The notes under the pieces are model-generated. The model ran no database searches. It saw only the letters and a program-made list of their open reading frames with translations, and was not told where the DNA came from. A DNA stretch of 64,000 bases from Acidobacteriota bacterium (GTDB taxonomy: Bacteria > Acidobacteriota > Blastocatellia > Pyrinomonadales > Pyrinomonadaceae): positions 1 to 64,000 of the forward strand of contig JAHBSL010000006.1 of the NCBI GenBank assembly GCA_019639135.1, read 5' to 3'. Shown piece after piece: positions 16,970 to 28,194 of the stretch; position 1 is the first letter of the stretch; each line of letters begins with the position of its first letter. The translations under genes were made by a program, and so were the position numbers.

Positions 16970-18556
<1,587 letters not shown>

Positions 18557-18559
18557 GCT

Positions 18560-19213
18560 ATGAGCCGGATCGCATACTTTGGCGGAACATTCGACCCCGT
18601 TCATAGCGGCCATATCGGGGTCGCGAAGGCACTTGTGCCAACCTTTGAACTCGATCGCCTCTATTTCCTTCCGGCCTTCCACGCCCCGCACAAACCCGAT
18701 CGGCTTCCGACATCGGGCTATCACCGCTACTCGATGCTTGCTATCGCGACCGCGAACGAGCCCGAACTCCTGGTCTCGACCCTGGAACTCGATAAACGCG
18801 AGAAGCGTTATACCATCGAAACGCTCGCCGAATTAGAGCAACTGCATCCTAGTGACACGCTCTTTTTCGTGATGGGGGCGGATTCTTGGATGGACATCAG
18901 GACGTGGAAGAACTGGGAAGAAGTATTGCTCGCGGTGAACCATATCGTGATCAGCCGGCCGTGCTTTGAGCTAACTTCCGATCATGTGACCGAGCGGGTC
19001 CAAGAGAGGATCATCGATCTACGAACGAACGGAAACAAGTTGACGGAAATCATTGCGGATGCCGGCCAACACATTTACATAACCGATGCGGTCCGGCACG
19101 ACGTTTCCGCGACAGAACTTCGCGAGGACCTGAGTGACGGCGAGCTTGAACGGCAGGACGACATTCCGGCCGAAGTTGCAAAATATATCGAAAAATACGA
19201 ACTTTATACGTAA
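18560..19213 (+). CDS. nadD: Nicotinate-nucleotide adenylyltransferase
   Basis: NAD biosynthesis enzyme converting nicotinate mononucleotide and ATP into deamido-NAD. The nucleotidyltransferase signature GGTFDPVHSGH is at the N-terminus, GADSWMDIRTWKNWEE is the family middle motif, and SATELRE corresponds to the ISSTxIR-type motif near the end. The length of 217 residues is normal. The stop codon overlaps the rsfS start (TAATG). Confidence 0.95.
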   Translation: MSRIAYFGGTFDPVHSGHIGVAKALVPTFELDRLYFLPAFHAPHKPDRLPTSGYHRYSMLAIATANEPELLVSTLELDKREKRYTIETLAELEQLHPSDTLFFVMGADSWMDIRTWKNWEEVLLAVNHIVISRPCFELTSDHVTERVQERIIDLRTNGNKLTEIIADAGQHIYITDAVRHDVSATELREDLSDGELERQDDIPAEVAKYIEKYELYT

Positions 19214-19641
19214 TGGAAGAAATTCAGGAAAAATCTCTCCACCGCGAAACGGCCCGGATCGAGATCGCGGCGACCAGGACGCCGTTCGACGAGATCGATG
19301 AGGGCGTGCGGCTCGCGATCCGCTGTGCGGCTGACAAGAAAGCTACGGATATCGTCGCATTAGATCTTCGCGAGATCACAAGCTTTACGGAGTTTTTCGT
19401 CATCGCCAGCGGTGCGAACCTGCGGCAGGTGCAGGCCATCGCCGACGAGGTCCGCGAGCAGCTTAAAGAGCAGTTGGGCTTGCGGTCGAACCGCGTCGAA
19501 GGTTACGCGGCGGCGGAGTGGGTGCTGATGGACTTTGGCGATTTCATCGTCCACGTTTTTGAGAAGAACGCACGCGAGTTCTACGACCTTGAGCGGCTTT
19601 GGCTTGACGCACGACGCGTCGAGATCCCAGAGGGCCTCTAG
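19213..19641 (+). CDS. rsfS: Ribosome silencing factor
   Basis: RsfS/Iojap protein that binds L14 and prevents subunit joining when nutrients are scarce. The conserved core reads ALDLREITSFTEFFVIASG and later GYAAAEWVLMDFGDFIVHVF with ERLW near the end. An N-terminal extension of about 30 residues precedes the domain. The 142-residue protein is translationally coupled to nadD. Confidence 0.95.
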   Translation: MEEIQEKSLHRETARIEIAATRTPFDEIDEGVRLAIRCAADKKATDIVALDLREITSFTEFFVIASGANLRQVQAIADEVREQLKEQLGLRSNRVEGYAAAEWVLMDFGDFIVHVFEKNAREFYDLERLWLDARRVEIPEGL

Positions 19642-19675
19642 CTGGATTGTCGCTTCCGGGACGCCGCAGCACGAA

Positions 19676-20128
19676 ATGAAATTCAGATTTGTCTGGGTCG
19701 GAAAGACCAAAGAACCGAATCTCCTAAACCTGCAAAACGAGTATTTTTCGCGGCTTTCGCGTTTCGTCCGGACCGAGGTGACCGAGGTCCGCGAGGGCCG
19801 AACAGACGACCGCCCTAGGGAAGAAGGAGAGGCCATCCTTCAAGCTCTCGCCCCGGGAAGTTTCGCCGTCGCACTAGATGCCGAAGGAAAGCAGATGACC
19901 TCGTATCAACTTGCGGCCGAGATCGAAAAATGGATGAATTCGTCGAAGCGGGATGTGGTTTTTATCATCGGCGGGGCCGAAGGCCTATCGTCGGCGGTTG
20001 CCGAAAGGGCAGACATTAGGCTATCCTTATCGTTTCTAACTTTTACGCACGAAATGGTTCGTGTGTTTTTGTTGGAGCAGTTATATCGAGCATTTACGAT
20101 AATAAGGGGCTATCCCTACCAAAAATGA
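19676..20128 (+). CDS. rlmH: 23S rRNA (pseudouridine-1915-N3) methyltransferase
   Basis: SPOUT methyltransferase acting on helix 69 of 23S rRNA in assembled ribosomes. The knot motifs are present: FIIGGAEGLSS and LSLSFLTFTHEMVRVFLLEQLYRA, ending in IIRGYPYQK, the usual C-terminus. It has 150 residues from the ATG at 19676. The longer frame from 19535 overlaps rsfS in another frame and is rejected. The stop overlaps the next start (ATGA). Confidence 0.95.
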   Translation: MKFRFVWVGKTKEPNLLNLQNEYFSRLSRFVRTEVTEVREGRTDDRPREEGEAILQALAPGSFAVALDAEGKQMTSYQLAAEIEKWMNSSKRDVVFIIGGAEGLSSAVAERADIRLSLSFLTFTHEMVRVFLLEQLYRAFTIIRGYPYQK

Positions 20129-20481
20129 GCAAACTGAACCTCAAGCAGATAAAGCAGAAGCTCGAAGAAGAGCGCGAACTGCTTATTGAAAAACTAAAGG
20201 GCAATGACCTTTCGATCGATGATTCGGAAACTCCGGATCCGGTTGACCTTGCCGTTCGCAACTATTCGAAGAACGTACAGCTCGCCGTCTCGGAGAATGA
20301 GAGCCGGCAGTTGACGCTGATCGACGAGGCACTTCGGCGGATCGATGACGACGAATATGGCGTTTGCCTTAATTGCGAAAAGCCGATCAACCCGAAGCGG
20401 CTGGCCGCGATACCTTGGGCTCGGTACTGCATCGAGTGTCAGGAGTTGGTCGAGCAAGGCCTGATCGACGACGAAGAATAG
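20125..20481 (+). CDS. TraR/DksA family zinc-finger protein
   Basis: A 118-residue protein with a coiled-coil-like N-terminal helix and a C-terminal C4 zinc finger (CLNC near residue 82 and CIEC near residue 103), the DksA/TraR layout. Such proteins bind the RNA polymerase secondary channel and modulate stringent-response promoters. An aspartate-rich turn between the helices (DSETPDPVD) could correspond to the coiled-coil tip, although the classic DxxDxA motif is not clearly kept. It is the last gene of the obgE operon, coupled to rlmH by ATGA, and precedes a strong terminator. Confidence 0.88.
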   Translation: MSKLNLKQIKQKLEEERELLIEKLKGNDLSIDDSETPDPVDLAVRNYSKNVQLAVSENESRQLTLIDEALRRIDDDEYGVCLNCEKPINPKRLAAIPWARYCIECQELVEQGLIDDEE

Positions 20482-20593
20482 TTCGTCATAAATTGTTACA
20501 GTCGAATCGTCCGCCGCAGTACCCCGTAACCGGCATCTAATTCGCATAGGCTGTCATTCTTGAGCGTTAAGTTTCACGACACAATATAAAAGC

Positions 20594-20626
20594 AAAAAGC
20601 CCCGATTGCCGGGGCTTTTCTTTTTT
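20594..20626. terminator. Bidirectional terminator between the obgE operon and gltA
   Basis: AAAAGCCCCG at 20595-20604 pairs with CGGGGCTTTT at 20610-20619, with T- and A-runs on both sides, so it can stop transcription in both directions. Confidence 0.9.
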
Positions 20627-20640
20627 GCCTGAAATGCGAA

Positions 20641-21780
20641 CTACCGTTCGGCGATCGGGACGTACTTGAGCCCGCGTTCGCCAATATACTCGGCGCGCGG
20701 CCGAATGAGCTTGTTGTTCGCATACTGTTCGAGAATGTGCCCCGTCCAGCCCGAAATACGGCTGACCGCAAAGATCGGCGTGTAAAGGTCTAGCGGGATA
20801 CCCATAAGGTAATAGGTCGAAGCCGAATAGAAGTCGACGTTCGGGTACATTCCCTTCTTTTCGAGCATCAGCTTCTCGATCCGCTGCGACATCTCAAACC
20901 ATTTTGGCTCGCCCGCCTTGTCGGCCATTGTCTTCGAGAACTTACGAAGGCAGGTTGCACGAGGGTCTTCCGTTTTGTAAACGGCGTGGCCGATGCCCAT
21001 GATCTTCCGCTTTTCTTCAAGAGCCTTCTCGACAAATTCGTCAACCTTATCGAGGTCGCCGATCTCGATGAGCATTTTCATCACGTTCGTATTCGCACCG
21101 CCATGCAGTGGCCCGGCGAGAGCGGCGATACCGGCTGTAACGGCTCCATACATCCCTGCAAGTGTTCCCGAAACAACACGCGTCGTGAAGGTCGAGGCAT
21201 TCAGTTCGTGGTCGGCGTGGAGGATCAAGGCGATATCGAACATCCGAGCCTCATCGGCCTCGGCCCGCTCGCCGCGGAGCATATAAAGGAAATTCTGGGC
21301 GATGCTGAGGTTCTCGTCCGGGGCGATCACATCTTTGCCGTTGCGGATACGATCCCAGGCCGCGGCGATCGTTCCCATTTGCGCCGTCAGCTTGATTGCA
21401 GCCTTGGTCGCGTTCTCGCGGTCGGTCGCGTGGCCGGCCTTATCATAGAAATCTAGCGACGAGACTGCCGTTCGGAGCACATCCATCGGATCGGCGTCTT
21501 TCGGGAAGGTCTTCATCGCCGCGATGACCTCGGACGGCACCGAGTAATTTGCACGGAATTGTGCTGTCAGCTCAGCGAGTTCGTCCTGCTTGGGGAGCCG
21601 GCCATTCCAGAGAAGGAAAACGACCTCTTCGAAAGTCGAGTGCTCCGCAAGGTCGTGAATATCGTAGCCCTGATAAATTAATATGCCCTTTTCGCCATCG
21701 ACGTCGCCGATCGAGCTTTGAGCTGCAACTACGCCACGCAATCCGGCGGTCGCGGCTGTTGTTTCTGTTCCTGTACTCAT
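20641..21780 (-). CDS. gltA: Citrate synthase
   Basis: Condenses oxaloacetate and acetyl-CoA at the entry of the TCA cycle. The 379-residue protein has the first active-site His in LAGPLHGGANTNV, the second in MGIGHAVYKTEDPRA, and the catalytic Asp in NVDFYSASTYYLMGI. GWTGHILEQYANNKLIRPRA is the usual C-terminal substrate motif. The short form without the N-terminal domain of E. coli GltA is the Gram-positive/archaeal-like type; a 2-methylcitrate synthase cannot be excluded from sequence alone. The ATG at 21780 is preferred over 21822 because the conserved core starts shortly after it. Confidence 0.93.
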   Translation of the reverse strand: MSTGTETTAATAGLRGVVAAQSSIGDVDGEKGILIYQGYDIHDLAEHSTFEEVVFLLWNGRLPKQDELAELTAQFRANYSVPSEVIAAMKTFPKDADPMDVLRTAVSSLDFYDKAGHATDRENATKAAIKLTAQMGTIAAAWDRIRNGKDVIAPDENLSIAQNFLYMLRGERAEADEARMFDIALILHADHELNASTFTTRVVSGTLAGMYGAVTAGIAALAGPLHGGANTNVMKMLIEIGDLDKVDEFVEKALEEKRKIMGIGHAVYKTEDPRATCLRKFSKTMADKAGEPKWFEMSQRIEKLMLEKKGMYPNVDFYSASTYYLMGIPLDLYTPIFAVSRISGWTGHILEQYANNKLIRPRAEYIGERGLKYVPIAER

Positions 21781-21825
21781 TACTGTTCTCTCTATCCCGT
21801 TATTAGAAATTGTTACCAACACATT

Positions 21826-21854
21826 AGTTTACCGAAGGCGAATACCTTAGTAAA
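21826..21854 (-). promoter_or_regulatory. Possible gltA promoter
   Basis: Read on the minus strand, TTTACT (21854-21849) and TAAACT (21831-21826) are separated by 17 bases, about 46 bases upstream of the gltA start. Confidence 0.4.
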
Positions 21855-22058
21855 GCACTGTTATTTGCGGGAGCAAAAAGATCTTCACGATAAACTTCGC
21901 AACCGTTTAAACGTTCGATGCCATGATGGATACGGATTCTGCAAAGACCGACTAATATTTGAACGCAAATAAGAATGGGCCCGAAAACGGCATCGGAGGA
22001 GAACGCCGCTTCGAGCCCTGTTGTTTTTCGATCGAGCCTGAGACCCGGAAATCGCTAA

Positions 22059-23153
22059 TTATCGGATCCGCGTCTCGAATGCCGTGCGGATCTTGAGCTG
22101 TTGATTCTTGACCAGGCGAATGTGCTTTCCGCGTTCGACGACGACCGCGCCCACGCCAAATGCCGCTCCGATACCTGCTCCGACCGCTGCACCGACCGGC
22201 CCGGCCGTGATCGCACCTATGCCAAGGCCCGCACCGGTCGCGGCCCCGACCTTTACGCCATCGTCTTTGAGTGTTCGTTTTCCGACCGCTGTTCCCTCAT
22301 CGCTGACCGTCAGGACGTTGTCGCCCTTGACCGGCAGGACCTCTTCGAGCGTCGCCGAATAATTACTCCAGCGTTGTTCGTTGAGGACAATGCGGTCGAA
22401 AGTTAGCTGCATCTGCGAACGGCGCTTGATGCGGCCGGGCTTTACGATCTTCTCGATGCGGCCTTCGATGATGGCTCCTTCAATCTCGACCGGCGAGACG
22501 ACACGGGCAGTGAACTTATCTCCGACGCGGTTTTGCTCGGTATTGATGTCTTCCTGTATCTCAACGATCAGTTCCGTATCTCGCGGGATAAGGATGATGT
22601 CGTTGCCAGTTGATGTATAAGACGCCCGTTGGATCGGCTGCTGCGGCGGATCGGCCGGCGGCGTATAGGAAGCAACCGTATCCGCTGGTTCAGGCGTTGC
22701 TGTAACAGGGGCCTGGACTTCCGGAACGTCCGCTGCCGGCGTGCTCACCGGCGGCTTGACGGCAACTTCGGCCGGCGGAATCGAGCTCAACCCGCGTTTG
22801 GCGAGGCCCTGCGGCACCGACGATTCGAATGGCCGCTTCTCAAAACCGGTCGAATACCCGGCCTCAAAACCCTGCCGGTAGCCGTCGCGGTAATCGTCGA
22901 GTTGGCCATAGTCTTTGTTATACGCCCGGTCGGCCTGCGTGTACTCCTTATGGCGGGCGATGCTCCGCGAATTATTGTCGATCGAATCACGGTATCCGGC
23001 CATATAGCCATCCGAATATCCGGTCCGGTATCCGCGCTGAAGCGCGACGCGGCTATCCTGTCCATATGCCGGAGCGGCAAGGAACATCGGGATCGCCAGA
23101 ACTGCCAGGGAAAATGCGGCTGTGAATGCTAAGAAACTTCGGGTACTTCTCAT
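22059..23153 (-). CDS. Exported protein with YxxGY repeats and glycine-zipper C-terminus
   Basis: A 364-residue protein, family not recognised. The signal peptide covers about residues 1-32, ending in AYGQD. Residues 35-110 contain short aromatic-glycine repeats (GYRTGYSDGYMAGY, then DYRDGYRQGFEAGYSTGF). A proline-rich linker follows to about 190. A beta-rich domain (IPRDTELIVEIQEDI, VGDKFTARV) precedes a glycine-zipper hairpin (GAATGAGLGIGAI, GAAVGAGIGAAFGVGA). The zipper suggests outer-membrane insertion or self-association. ggaggag lies 5 bases before the ATG at 23153, which decides the start over 23165. Confidence 0.8.
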   Translation of the reverse strand: MRSTRSFLAFTAAFSLAVLAIPMFLAAPAYGQDSRVALQRGYRTGYSDGYMAGYRDSIDNNSRSIARHKEYTQADRAYNKDYGQLDDYRDGYRQGFEAGYSTGFEKRPFESSVPQGLAKRGLSSIPPAEVAVKPPVSTPAADVPEVQAPVTATPEPADTVASYTPPADPPQQPIQRASYTSTGNDIILIPRDTELIVEIQEDINTEQNRVGDKFTARVVSPVEIEGAIIEGRIEKIVKPGRIKRRSQMQLTFDRIVLNEQRWSNYSATLEEVLPVKGDNVLTVSDEGTAVGKRTLKDDGVKVGAATGAGLGIGAITAGPVGAAVGAGIGAAFGVGAVVVERGKHIRLVKNQQLKIRTAFETRIR

Positions 23154-23260
23154 TGTCTCCTCCAAGTCGTGCTTTGCTGAATTAGGGCGGGAAACGTCCT
23201 GTCTTCATATGTTTATACAGCATGAGTTAAATAATTACAAGAAGTTTTTCATCCTGTGGA

Positions 23261-23297
23261 AAAAATAAAAAGGCGACAGCCTGAAATGGCCGCCGCC
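23261..23297 (-). terminator. Terminator of the DUF5916 gene
   Basis: Read on the minus strand, an imperfect 10-bp stem (23297-23288 with 23281-23272) is followed by TTTTTATTTTT. Confidence 0.7.
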
Positions 23298-23329
23298 GAG
23301 TGGCTTTAGATGCCGGGAGGAACGCTCGA

Positions 23330-25855
23330 TCAAATGCTCTTTCGAAAGAGGTAGCTCATACGGATGAAGAAGGTCCGGCCGTTTCGATTGAATCCAGGTT
23401 CGAACTGTCCGGTGAACGGGCTGCGGCCGCTGTAATTGAAATCGTCGTTATAGCCGACGTAAAAGGCCGTTCCGGGATTCGGATTCCAGCCGAAGAGGGC
23501 CTGACCCGCATAGTGATTTCGGGTCGAATTATAGTCGAGCCGCATCCTGGCAAACAGGAACCGCGAGAACTGGTATGTCGAGCGCAGGCTTACAATGTCT
23601 GCGTCGAAGGCTCGCCGTTTGTTGTCGTTACGGACAAGGCGGCTCTTCCGATATGAAAGCGAAATGCGGAGCGGGTCGGTCGGTTTTACCTCGCCCCAGA
23701 CCTCGGCGTCGAACTGCTGTCCCGGCCCTGGGTTCAACTGTCCGCTCGAACCGAAGTCGAAGTCGAAGGCGTTATTGATAAAGCCGAGAAACATGCCGTA
23801 ATTGAACCGCTTGTGCGGCGTCTGGTTGATATTTCCCGAAAAGATCTGCTGCCAGGTGGCTCGAGTTGGGTCGCCGATGAAAGTTCCCTGCGGTCGCGTC
23901 GGCAGCCGCTTGAGCCCGAACTCTTCTTCGTAGAGTTTGTCGTAAACAATTGCGGATTCGATGAAAACGTACGTGTTCCGCTGAAGCGAAAGATTAACGT
24001 TCGTGCCCGCCCGGAACCGCTGAAGCCTGCCGCTCCAGTCATAGTCAATTCCGCTGAACTGTGCCCAAGATGCACGGATGATGGAAGCCTTAGCGTCGGA
24101 TTTCGTGCTAAAACGGTTGAACGCAAACGCAAAATTGGTATTCGTTCGGCGGGTAAACCCGGCATCGGCACGATAGTCCTTGCTCTGGCCGCCGGCCTCG
24201 AAGAAATATCCGTGACGGTCGGTCGAATAATCAAGATTTGCGTAATATCCAACACCGTTACCGACGCGATACTGATTGAACGGGCTGCCGAGCTGCGTAA
24301 CTCCGCCAAAGGTGCCGCCGCCGCAGATCTCGCGGTTGCGTTGAGCCTGCGTTGGGTCTGCATTTGCATCAAAAGCCGTTTCGAAAAAGCACCGCTTTGA
24401 GTGTGTGCCGACAAGCTGGAAGGTCGTGGTCGTTTTCGCATTCAATTTGATGCGGCCGTCAACGCTGGCCAGAGTGTTCTTCTGCTCGGGAAAGCTGCGA
24501 TAGGTCGCAAAGAAGCCAATGTTGTTTTCCTTGCCGAAGTCACGCTTTAGCCGAAGAACGCCGAACATTGCGTTCTTGTCGAGAAACTCATCTACTCTCG
24601 GACGTACGGAAGGATCGTTGCGGTCGTCCTCGTCGTAATTGCCCGGAGCTTTATCCGAGGCGGCGAGAAAACCAAACGAAGTCTTGCCGACCTTCCCGGT
24701 AAGTTTGACCGCTGCGTCCGGATCGACGATCGTACGAGAGTAAAACACCCGGAGCGGCGAGCTGAAGATCTCTTGGCCCTCAAGGAAGAACGGCCGCTTC
24801 TCCTGAAAAAAGATCGGGAACCGCTGGTTGGCGGTAACCACCGGAGCGTCGGCTTCGATCTCGGCAAAGTCGGGGTTGATCGCCGCGTCGAGCGTGATAT
24901 TCGGCGAAAGCGTGTACTTCATCGTCAGCCCGAACTCGGGTTTTATCGCCTCGTTCACAAATCGGCCGGGGTCGATCGCACCGGGCGTCAGTTGATATCG
25001 AGGGATCGTCCGCGTACGCCGTCCGGTCTGCGAGATGGTAACGCTCGGCACGATCTCCAGCGTCCGTTCGTATTTGATCTCGTCGAGCCCGGTGATCTTT
25101 CCGTGCTTGATCAGAAAGCCCGAGACATCGCGGTCATCCGGTAGCCACTGATTGAATTCGTCATTGAAGCGGTCGATGTTTCTCGCGACGTTGAATCCCC
25201 AGAATTTCCCTTTCCCGGCCGAGTAGCGAAGCGACTTGAACGGGATCTTGACCTCGACCGACCAGCCCCAATCTTCGATGATGCCCTTCGATTCCATCAC
25301 GATATCGACGCTAAAATCGGCTCCCTGGCCTTCGGTGAAAATGCCGTCCTGCTGGATGCCCAGCGGATTAAAGCCGAGAACATAGGCTCGCCGCTGATCG
25401 TTGAAGGTATCGAGCCAAACGCGGACGTTGTCCTCGCCGAAGACGTTATCACGCTTGGCAACCGTGGCCCGGATCTTGTCGCGTTCGTCCCAGCATTTGA
25501 AGCCTATATAAAGGTGCTTCTCGTCGTAGAAGATGTAGGCCTCGGTCGGCCGCGAAGGTGTGGTGTTGTCTCCGGGGCTTGTCTGATAGAAGTCCTTGAA
25601 GACGGCGGCCGTCTGCCACGCCGGTTCGTCAAGCCGTCCATCGATGACGATCTCGGTTTCGGTAAATGGAATTACTATTGGCCTGAGTTTTTCAGGCGGA
25701 ACCACGACCTTTCCACTTTTACCCGCCGGCTCTTTGGTCACCTCAGTTTTATTAGAGGATGATGGCTTTTCGGCTGATGCGACGTCGTTCGTCGGCTGGG
25801 CGTAAGCGGAGATCGAGATGAGAAGGATCGCAAAGAATATGATGATGGCGTTCAT
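23330..25855 (-). CDS. DUF5916 outer-membrane protein with CBM9-like N-terminal domain
   Basis: An 841-residue exported protein. The signal peptide is residues 1-19. After a low-complexity linker, residues 60-250 form a family 9 carbohydrate-binding-like domain (ETEIVIDGRLDEPAWQ, DEKHLYIGFKC, GWSVEVKIPFKSLRY). The rest is rich in alternating aromatic/polar strands and ends in an outer-membrane-like segment (FIRMSYLFRKSI), consistent with a beta-barrel. DUF5916 proteins of this build are common in Acidobacteriota and Bacteroidota, and their substrate is unknown. aggagaa before the ATG gives a clear start. Confidence 0.88.
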   Translation of the reverse strand: MNAIIIFFAILLISISAYAQPTNDVASAEKPSSSNKTEVTKEPAGKSGKVVVPPEKLRPIVIPFTETEIVIDGRLDEPAWQTAAVFKDFYQTSPGDNTTPSRPTEAYIFYDEKHLYIGFKCWDERDKIRATVAKRDNVFGEDNVRVWLDTFNDQRRAYVLGFNPLGIQQDGIFTEGQGADFSVDIVMESKGIIEDWGWSVEVKIPFKSLRYSAGKGKFWGFNVARNIDRFNDEFNQWLPDDRDVSGFLIKHGKITGLDEIKYERTLEIVPSVTISQTGRRTRTIPRYQLTPGAIDPGRFVNEAIKPEFGLTMKYTLSPNITLDAAINPDFAEIEADAPVVTANQRFPIFFQEKRPFFLEGQEIFSSPLRVFYSRTIVDPDAAVKLTGKVGKTSFGFLAASDKAPGNYDEDDRNDPSVRPRVDEFLDKNAMFGVLRLKRDFGKENNIGFFATYRSFPEQKNTLASVDGRIKLNAKTTTTFQLVGTHSKRCFFETAFDANADPTQAQRNREICGGGTFGGVTQLGSPFNQYRVGNGVGYYANLDYSTDRHGYFFEAGGQSKDYRADAGFTRRTNTNFAFAFNRFSTKSDAKASIIRASWAQFSGIDYDWSGRLQRFRAGTNVNLSLQRNTYVFIESAIVYDKLYEEEFGLKRLPTRPQGTFIGDPTRATWQQIFSGNINQTPHKRFNYGMFLGFINNAFDFDFGSSGQLNPGPGQQFDAEVWGEVKPTDPLRISLSYRKSRLVRNDNKRRAFDADIVSLRSTYQFSRFLFARMRLDYNSTRNHYAGQALFGWNPNPGTAFYVGYNDDFNYSGRSPFTGQFEPGFNRNGRTFFIRMSYLFRKSI

Positions 25856-25962
25856 CCTTTTCTCCTGTTCATTTATTTATTAGACGTATTCGAAACAGCA
25901 ATGCGGACAAAATACCCCACACGGCTGCTGACTAAAACGCAAAACTGGTCAGAATGTTTCAA

Positions 25963-25998
25963 GAAAATGCGGCCTCTTGCAAAAGGACCGAGGCCGCA
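25963..25998 (-). terminator. Terminator of the DUF4097 gene
   Basis: TGCGGCCTC at 25968-25976 pairs with GAGGCCGCA at 25990-25998. On the minus strand it is followed by TTTTC. Confidence 0.8.
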
Positions 25999-26002
25999 GA
26001 AG

Positions 26003-27859
26003 CTATTTTACCGAGAGCAGCTCGGCCGAGCGGATGATCAACTCGCCGCCGTCTGAGCTGAATCGATACTCTGCCTTGCCGTCGCCGATACGGAACCGGT
26101 TCTCGCCGATGCTCTCAAGACGGAGCGATTTGACCTCGGGAACTGTATTCGAGATCACGGTGGCGCTTGCAGTTGCCGATATTGAAAGGACGGTCTTGCC
26201 GCCGGCGGTCGTTGCGTTGATCGACGAGAATAAGCCTTCGAGATACATCTCGCCGCCCTCGGAAGATGCGACAAGCCCGCCGTCAAAACCGATGACGCGG
26301 GCACGGCCGTCGCCGATAGCGAGCTTAAGATCGCCGGAGACATCGCGGATGTCCGAGGACGCTCCATCGGAATTTATCTCCACCTTGCCACTGATGCCGG
26401 AGATGCGAACATCGCCGTCGGTCGTGATCGAAACGTTCGATCGCTTCGGGACCCAGATCTCGACACGCGCGGTGAAGGCCGAACCGAAGAAACGGCCGGC
26501 GGGTGCATCATTGACGACATCGATCTTGACCTCATTGCCTGCTTTCGAATCGGTGACGGTGACCGGTTCGCCGACGCGACGTCCGGCAACTTCGCTAACT
26601 GTGTATCGCACTTCCTGCCTGTCCCAGGCCCGGACAACAAGCGAACATCCCTCAGCGTTGACGACGACCTTCGGATCCGAATCGACCGCGATCGTCTTTG
26701 AGGTCTCCTCGATCCTCGGAGCCCCGATCGGGAATCCGCCGCCGAACTCACGTGCAAAGACCATAGCCTCACGAGCGATCTCCTCATTGGCAAGGGCCTT
26801 CAGCTTCTCGGTGTCCACCTCTATGCGAGTGCGCACGCGGTCGATCTCGGGCTTTACACGTGCCATCGCGGCTTCGGCCTCTTTCATCGACCGAGCGAGC
26901 TCGGCGTTCGATTGGCTGACGGCCTTTGCGATCTCGGCGTTCATCCGGGCGGTATCGACATTTACCGAAACGTCGAGATCCGAATCGCCCCCTGAACCGC
27001 GAAGAAGATTGGTCGCCGGGTTCTGCTGCCGTCCGTCGTTCTTTCGCTTGATGGCAAGCTCGCCATTGACACTGTTGAGGCGTATCTGAGCGTCACCTGA
27101 GCCGAGCTTTCCGTGGAGGTCGCGGCCGATGTACGCTCCCTTCCGAACCTGCAGGCCGAAGTCATTCGAGATCGGCCCGTTGAGCGAATCCGCCTTGATG
27201 GTCGCGTCCACATCGGATGGCAAGGTCACCGCGACCGAACCATTAACGGTCCGTAGCGAGATGAGCGACCCGCGGGCGACCGAGCCGAAGTCGGCGATCA
27301 CCCGGCCATTTACGGTCGAAAGATCGGCAATTCCCGAAAGCCCGCTGGCATTTACATTTCCGTTAACCGCAGCGATCTTGGTCGAGCCGGCGTGGCCCGA
27401 GATCGTCACCGAGCCGTTCACGGCCTCGATCGCGTCGAGCTTGGCATTGCGCGGAACACTGATCTTGTAATCGACCCGCGAACGCCGATAGCGGTTGCGT
27501 TCGTTCCGGTTGCCGTATCCCCAGCCCTTCATCTCTGTCTTGATGCGAACGGCGGCAGGCTCGGCATCGACCTTGATCTCGAGCTCCGAAAGCGTCTCGG
27601 CGGAATCTGCCGTCTTTGTCGCCTCGACGCGAACCTCGTTGCGGCCCCAAGGTTCAATGGTGATGTCGCCGTTGATGTTCGAGAGGCTGACTCGGCCATC
27701 GGCCTGGAGCGGATAGGTCTGTTCGAACTTTTCGGTTACGTCCTGCCGAACGGGCTCGATGGTCACCAAGGCAGGCGCCGGCGGCTCGACCCTGGTCGTT
27801 GCCGCATCGTCCGCACCGAAAATCAAGCTCGCGAAGAAAATGGAATAAAACCAACTCAT
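26003..27859 (-). CDS. Exported DUF4097 beta-strand repeat protein
   Basis: A 618-residue protein with a short hydrophobic leader (residues 1-16) and long runs of the DUF4097 repeat type, in which VNG/SVNG turns recur every 20-25 residues (AVNGSVTISG, TVNGRVIADFG, TVNGSVAVTL, SVNGELAIK). A helical charged segment at about 300-370 separates this from a second strand-rich part ending in GDGKAEYRFSSDGGELIIRS. This predicts two right-handed beta-helix-like pieces joined by a coiled coil. Adhesin, scaffold or envelope-stress sensor are possible roles; none is shown. A terminator follows. Confidence 0.85.
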   Translation of the reverse strand: MSWFYSIFFASLIFGADDAATTRVEPPAPALVTIEPVRQDVTEKFEQTYPLQADGRVSLSNINGDITIEPWGRNEVRVEATKTADSAETLSELEIKVDAEPAAVRIKTEMKGWGYGNRNERNRYRRSRVDYKISVPRNAKLDAIEAVNGSVTISGHAGSTKIAAVNGNVNASGLSGIADLSTVNGRVIADFGSVARGSLISLRTVNGSVAVTLPSDVDATIKADSLNGPISNDFGLQVRKGAYIGRDLHGKLGSGDAQIRLNSVNGELAIKRKNDGRQQNPATNLLRGSGGDSDLDVSVNVDTARMNAEIAKAVSQSNAELARSMKEAEAAMARVKPEIDRVRTRIEVDTEKLKALANEEIAREAMVFAREFGGGFPIGAPRIEETSKTIAVDSDPKVVVNAEGCSLVVRAWDRQEVRYTVSEVAGRRVGEPVTVTDSKAGNEVKIDVVNDAPAGRFFGSAFTARVEIWVPKRSNVSITTDGDVRISGISGKVEINSDGASSDIRDVSGDLKLAIGDGRARVIGFDGGLVASSEGGEMYLEGLFSSINATTAGGKTVLSISATASATVISNTVPEVKSLRLESIGENRFRIGDGKAEYRFSSDGGELIIRSAELLSVK

Positions 27860-28194
27860 AATAACTTTCCCAGATTGAAATTAGTCGATCGCGTTCTGAC
27901 CCCTTGTTCAAATATCAGAACACCGACACCGGCCGGTTTGTGACAGAATATTTCAAGTATTTTTCGCTCCGCACGCTGACCATAGATAACGATTCATTGC
28001 GTCAAGACCGCGTTGTCCGCAAGGTCGAATACGCCGGGTAGAAGAGGCACTGTAAGAGTGATCATAATTGCATCCCCAATTTGCTCGGCTGCATCTACAA
28101 AACTTGTATTTCGGCGGGCCGAATGTGAATTTACTTATCCTGACTTATTTGGTAGTTTATAGAGTTTGATCAGCCCGGCAACGAGGACGAAAGT
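27860..28194. other. Divergent intergenic region before the lipid/glycosyltransferase locus
   Basis: 335 bases separating the minus-strand surface-protein genes from the plus-strand run that starts at 28195. It must hold promoters for both directions. I saw no convincing consensus promoter, hairpin or RNA signature. Confidence 0.4.

Noticed and set aside
25977..27089. 370-codon plus-strand frame over the DUF4097 gene
   Set aside because: Ser/Thr/Pro-rich shadow of the repeat-rich gene on the other strand, with no ribosome-binding site.
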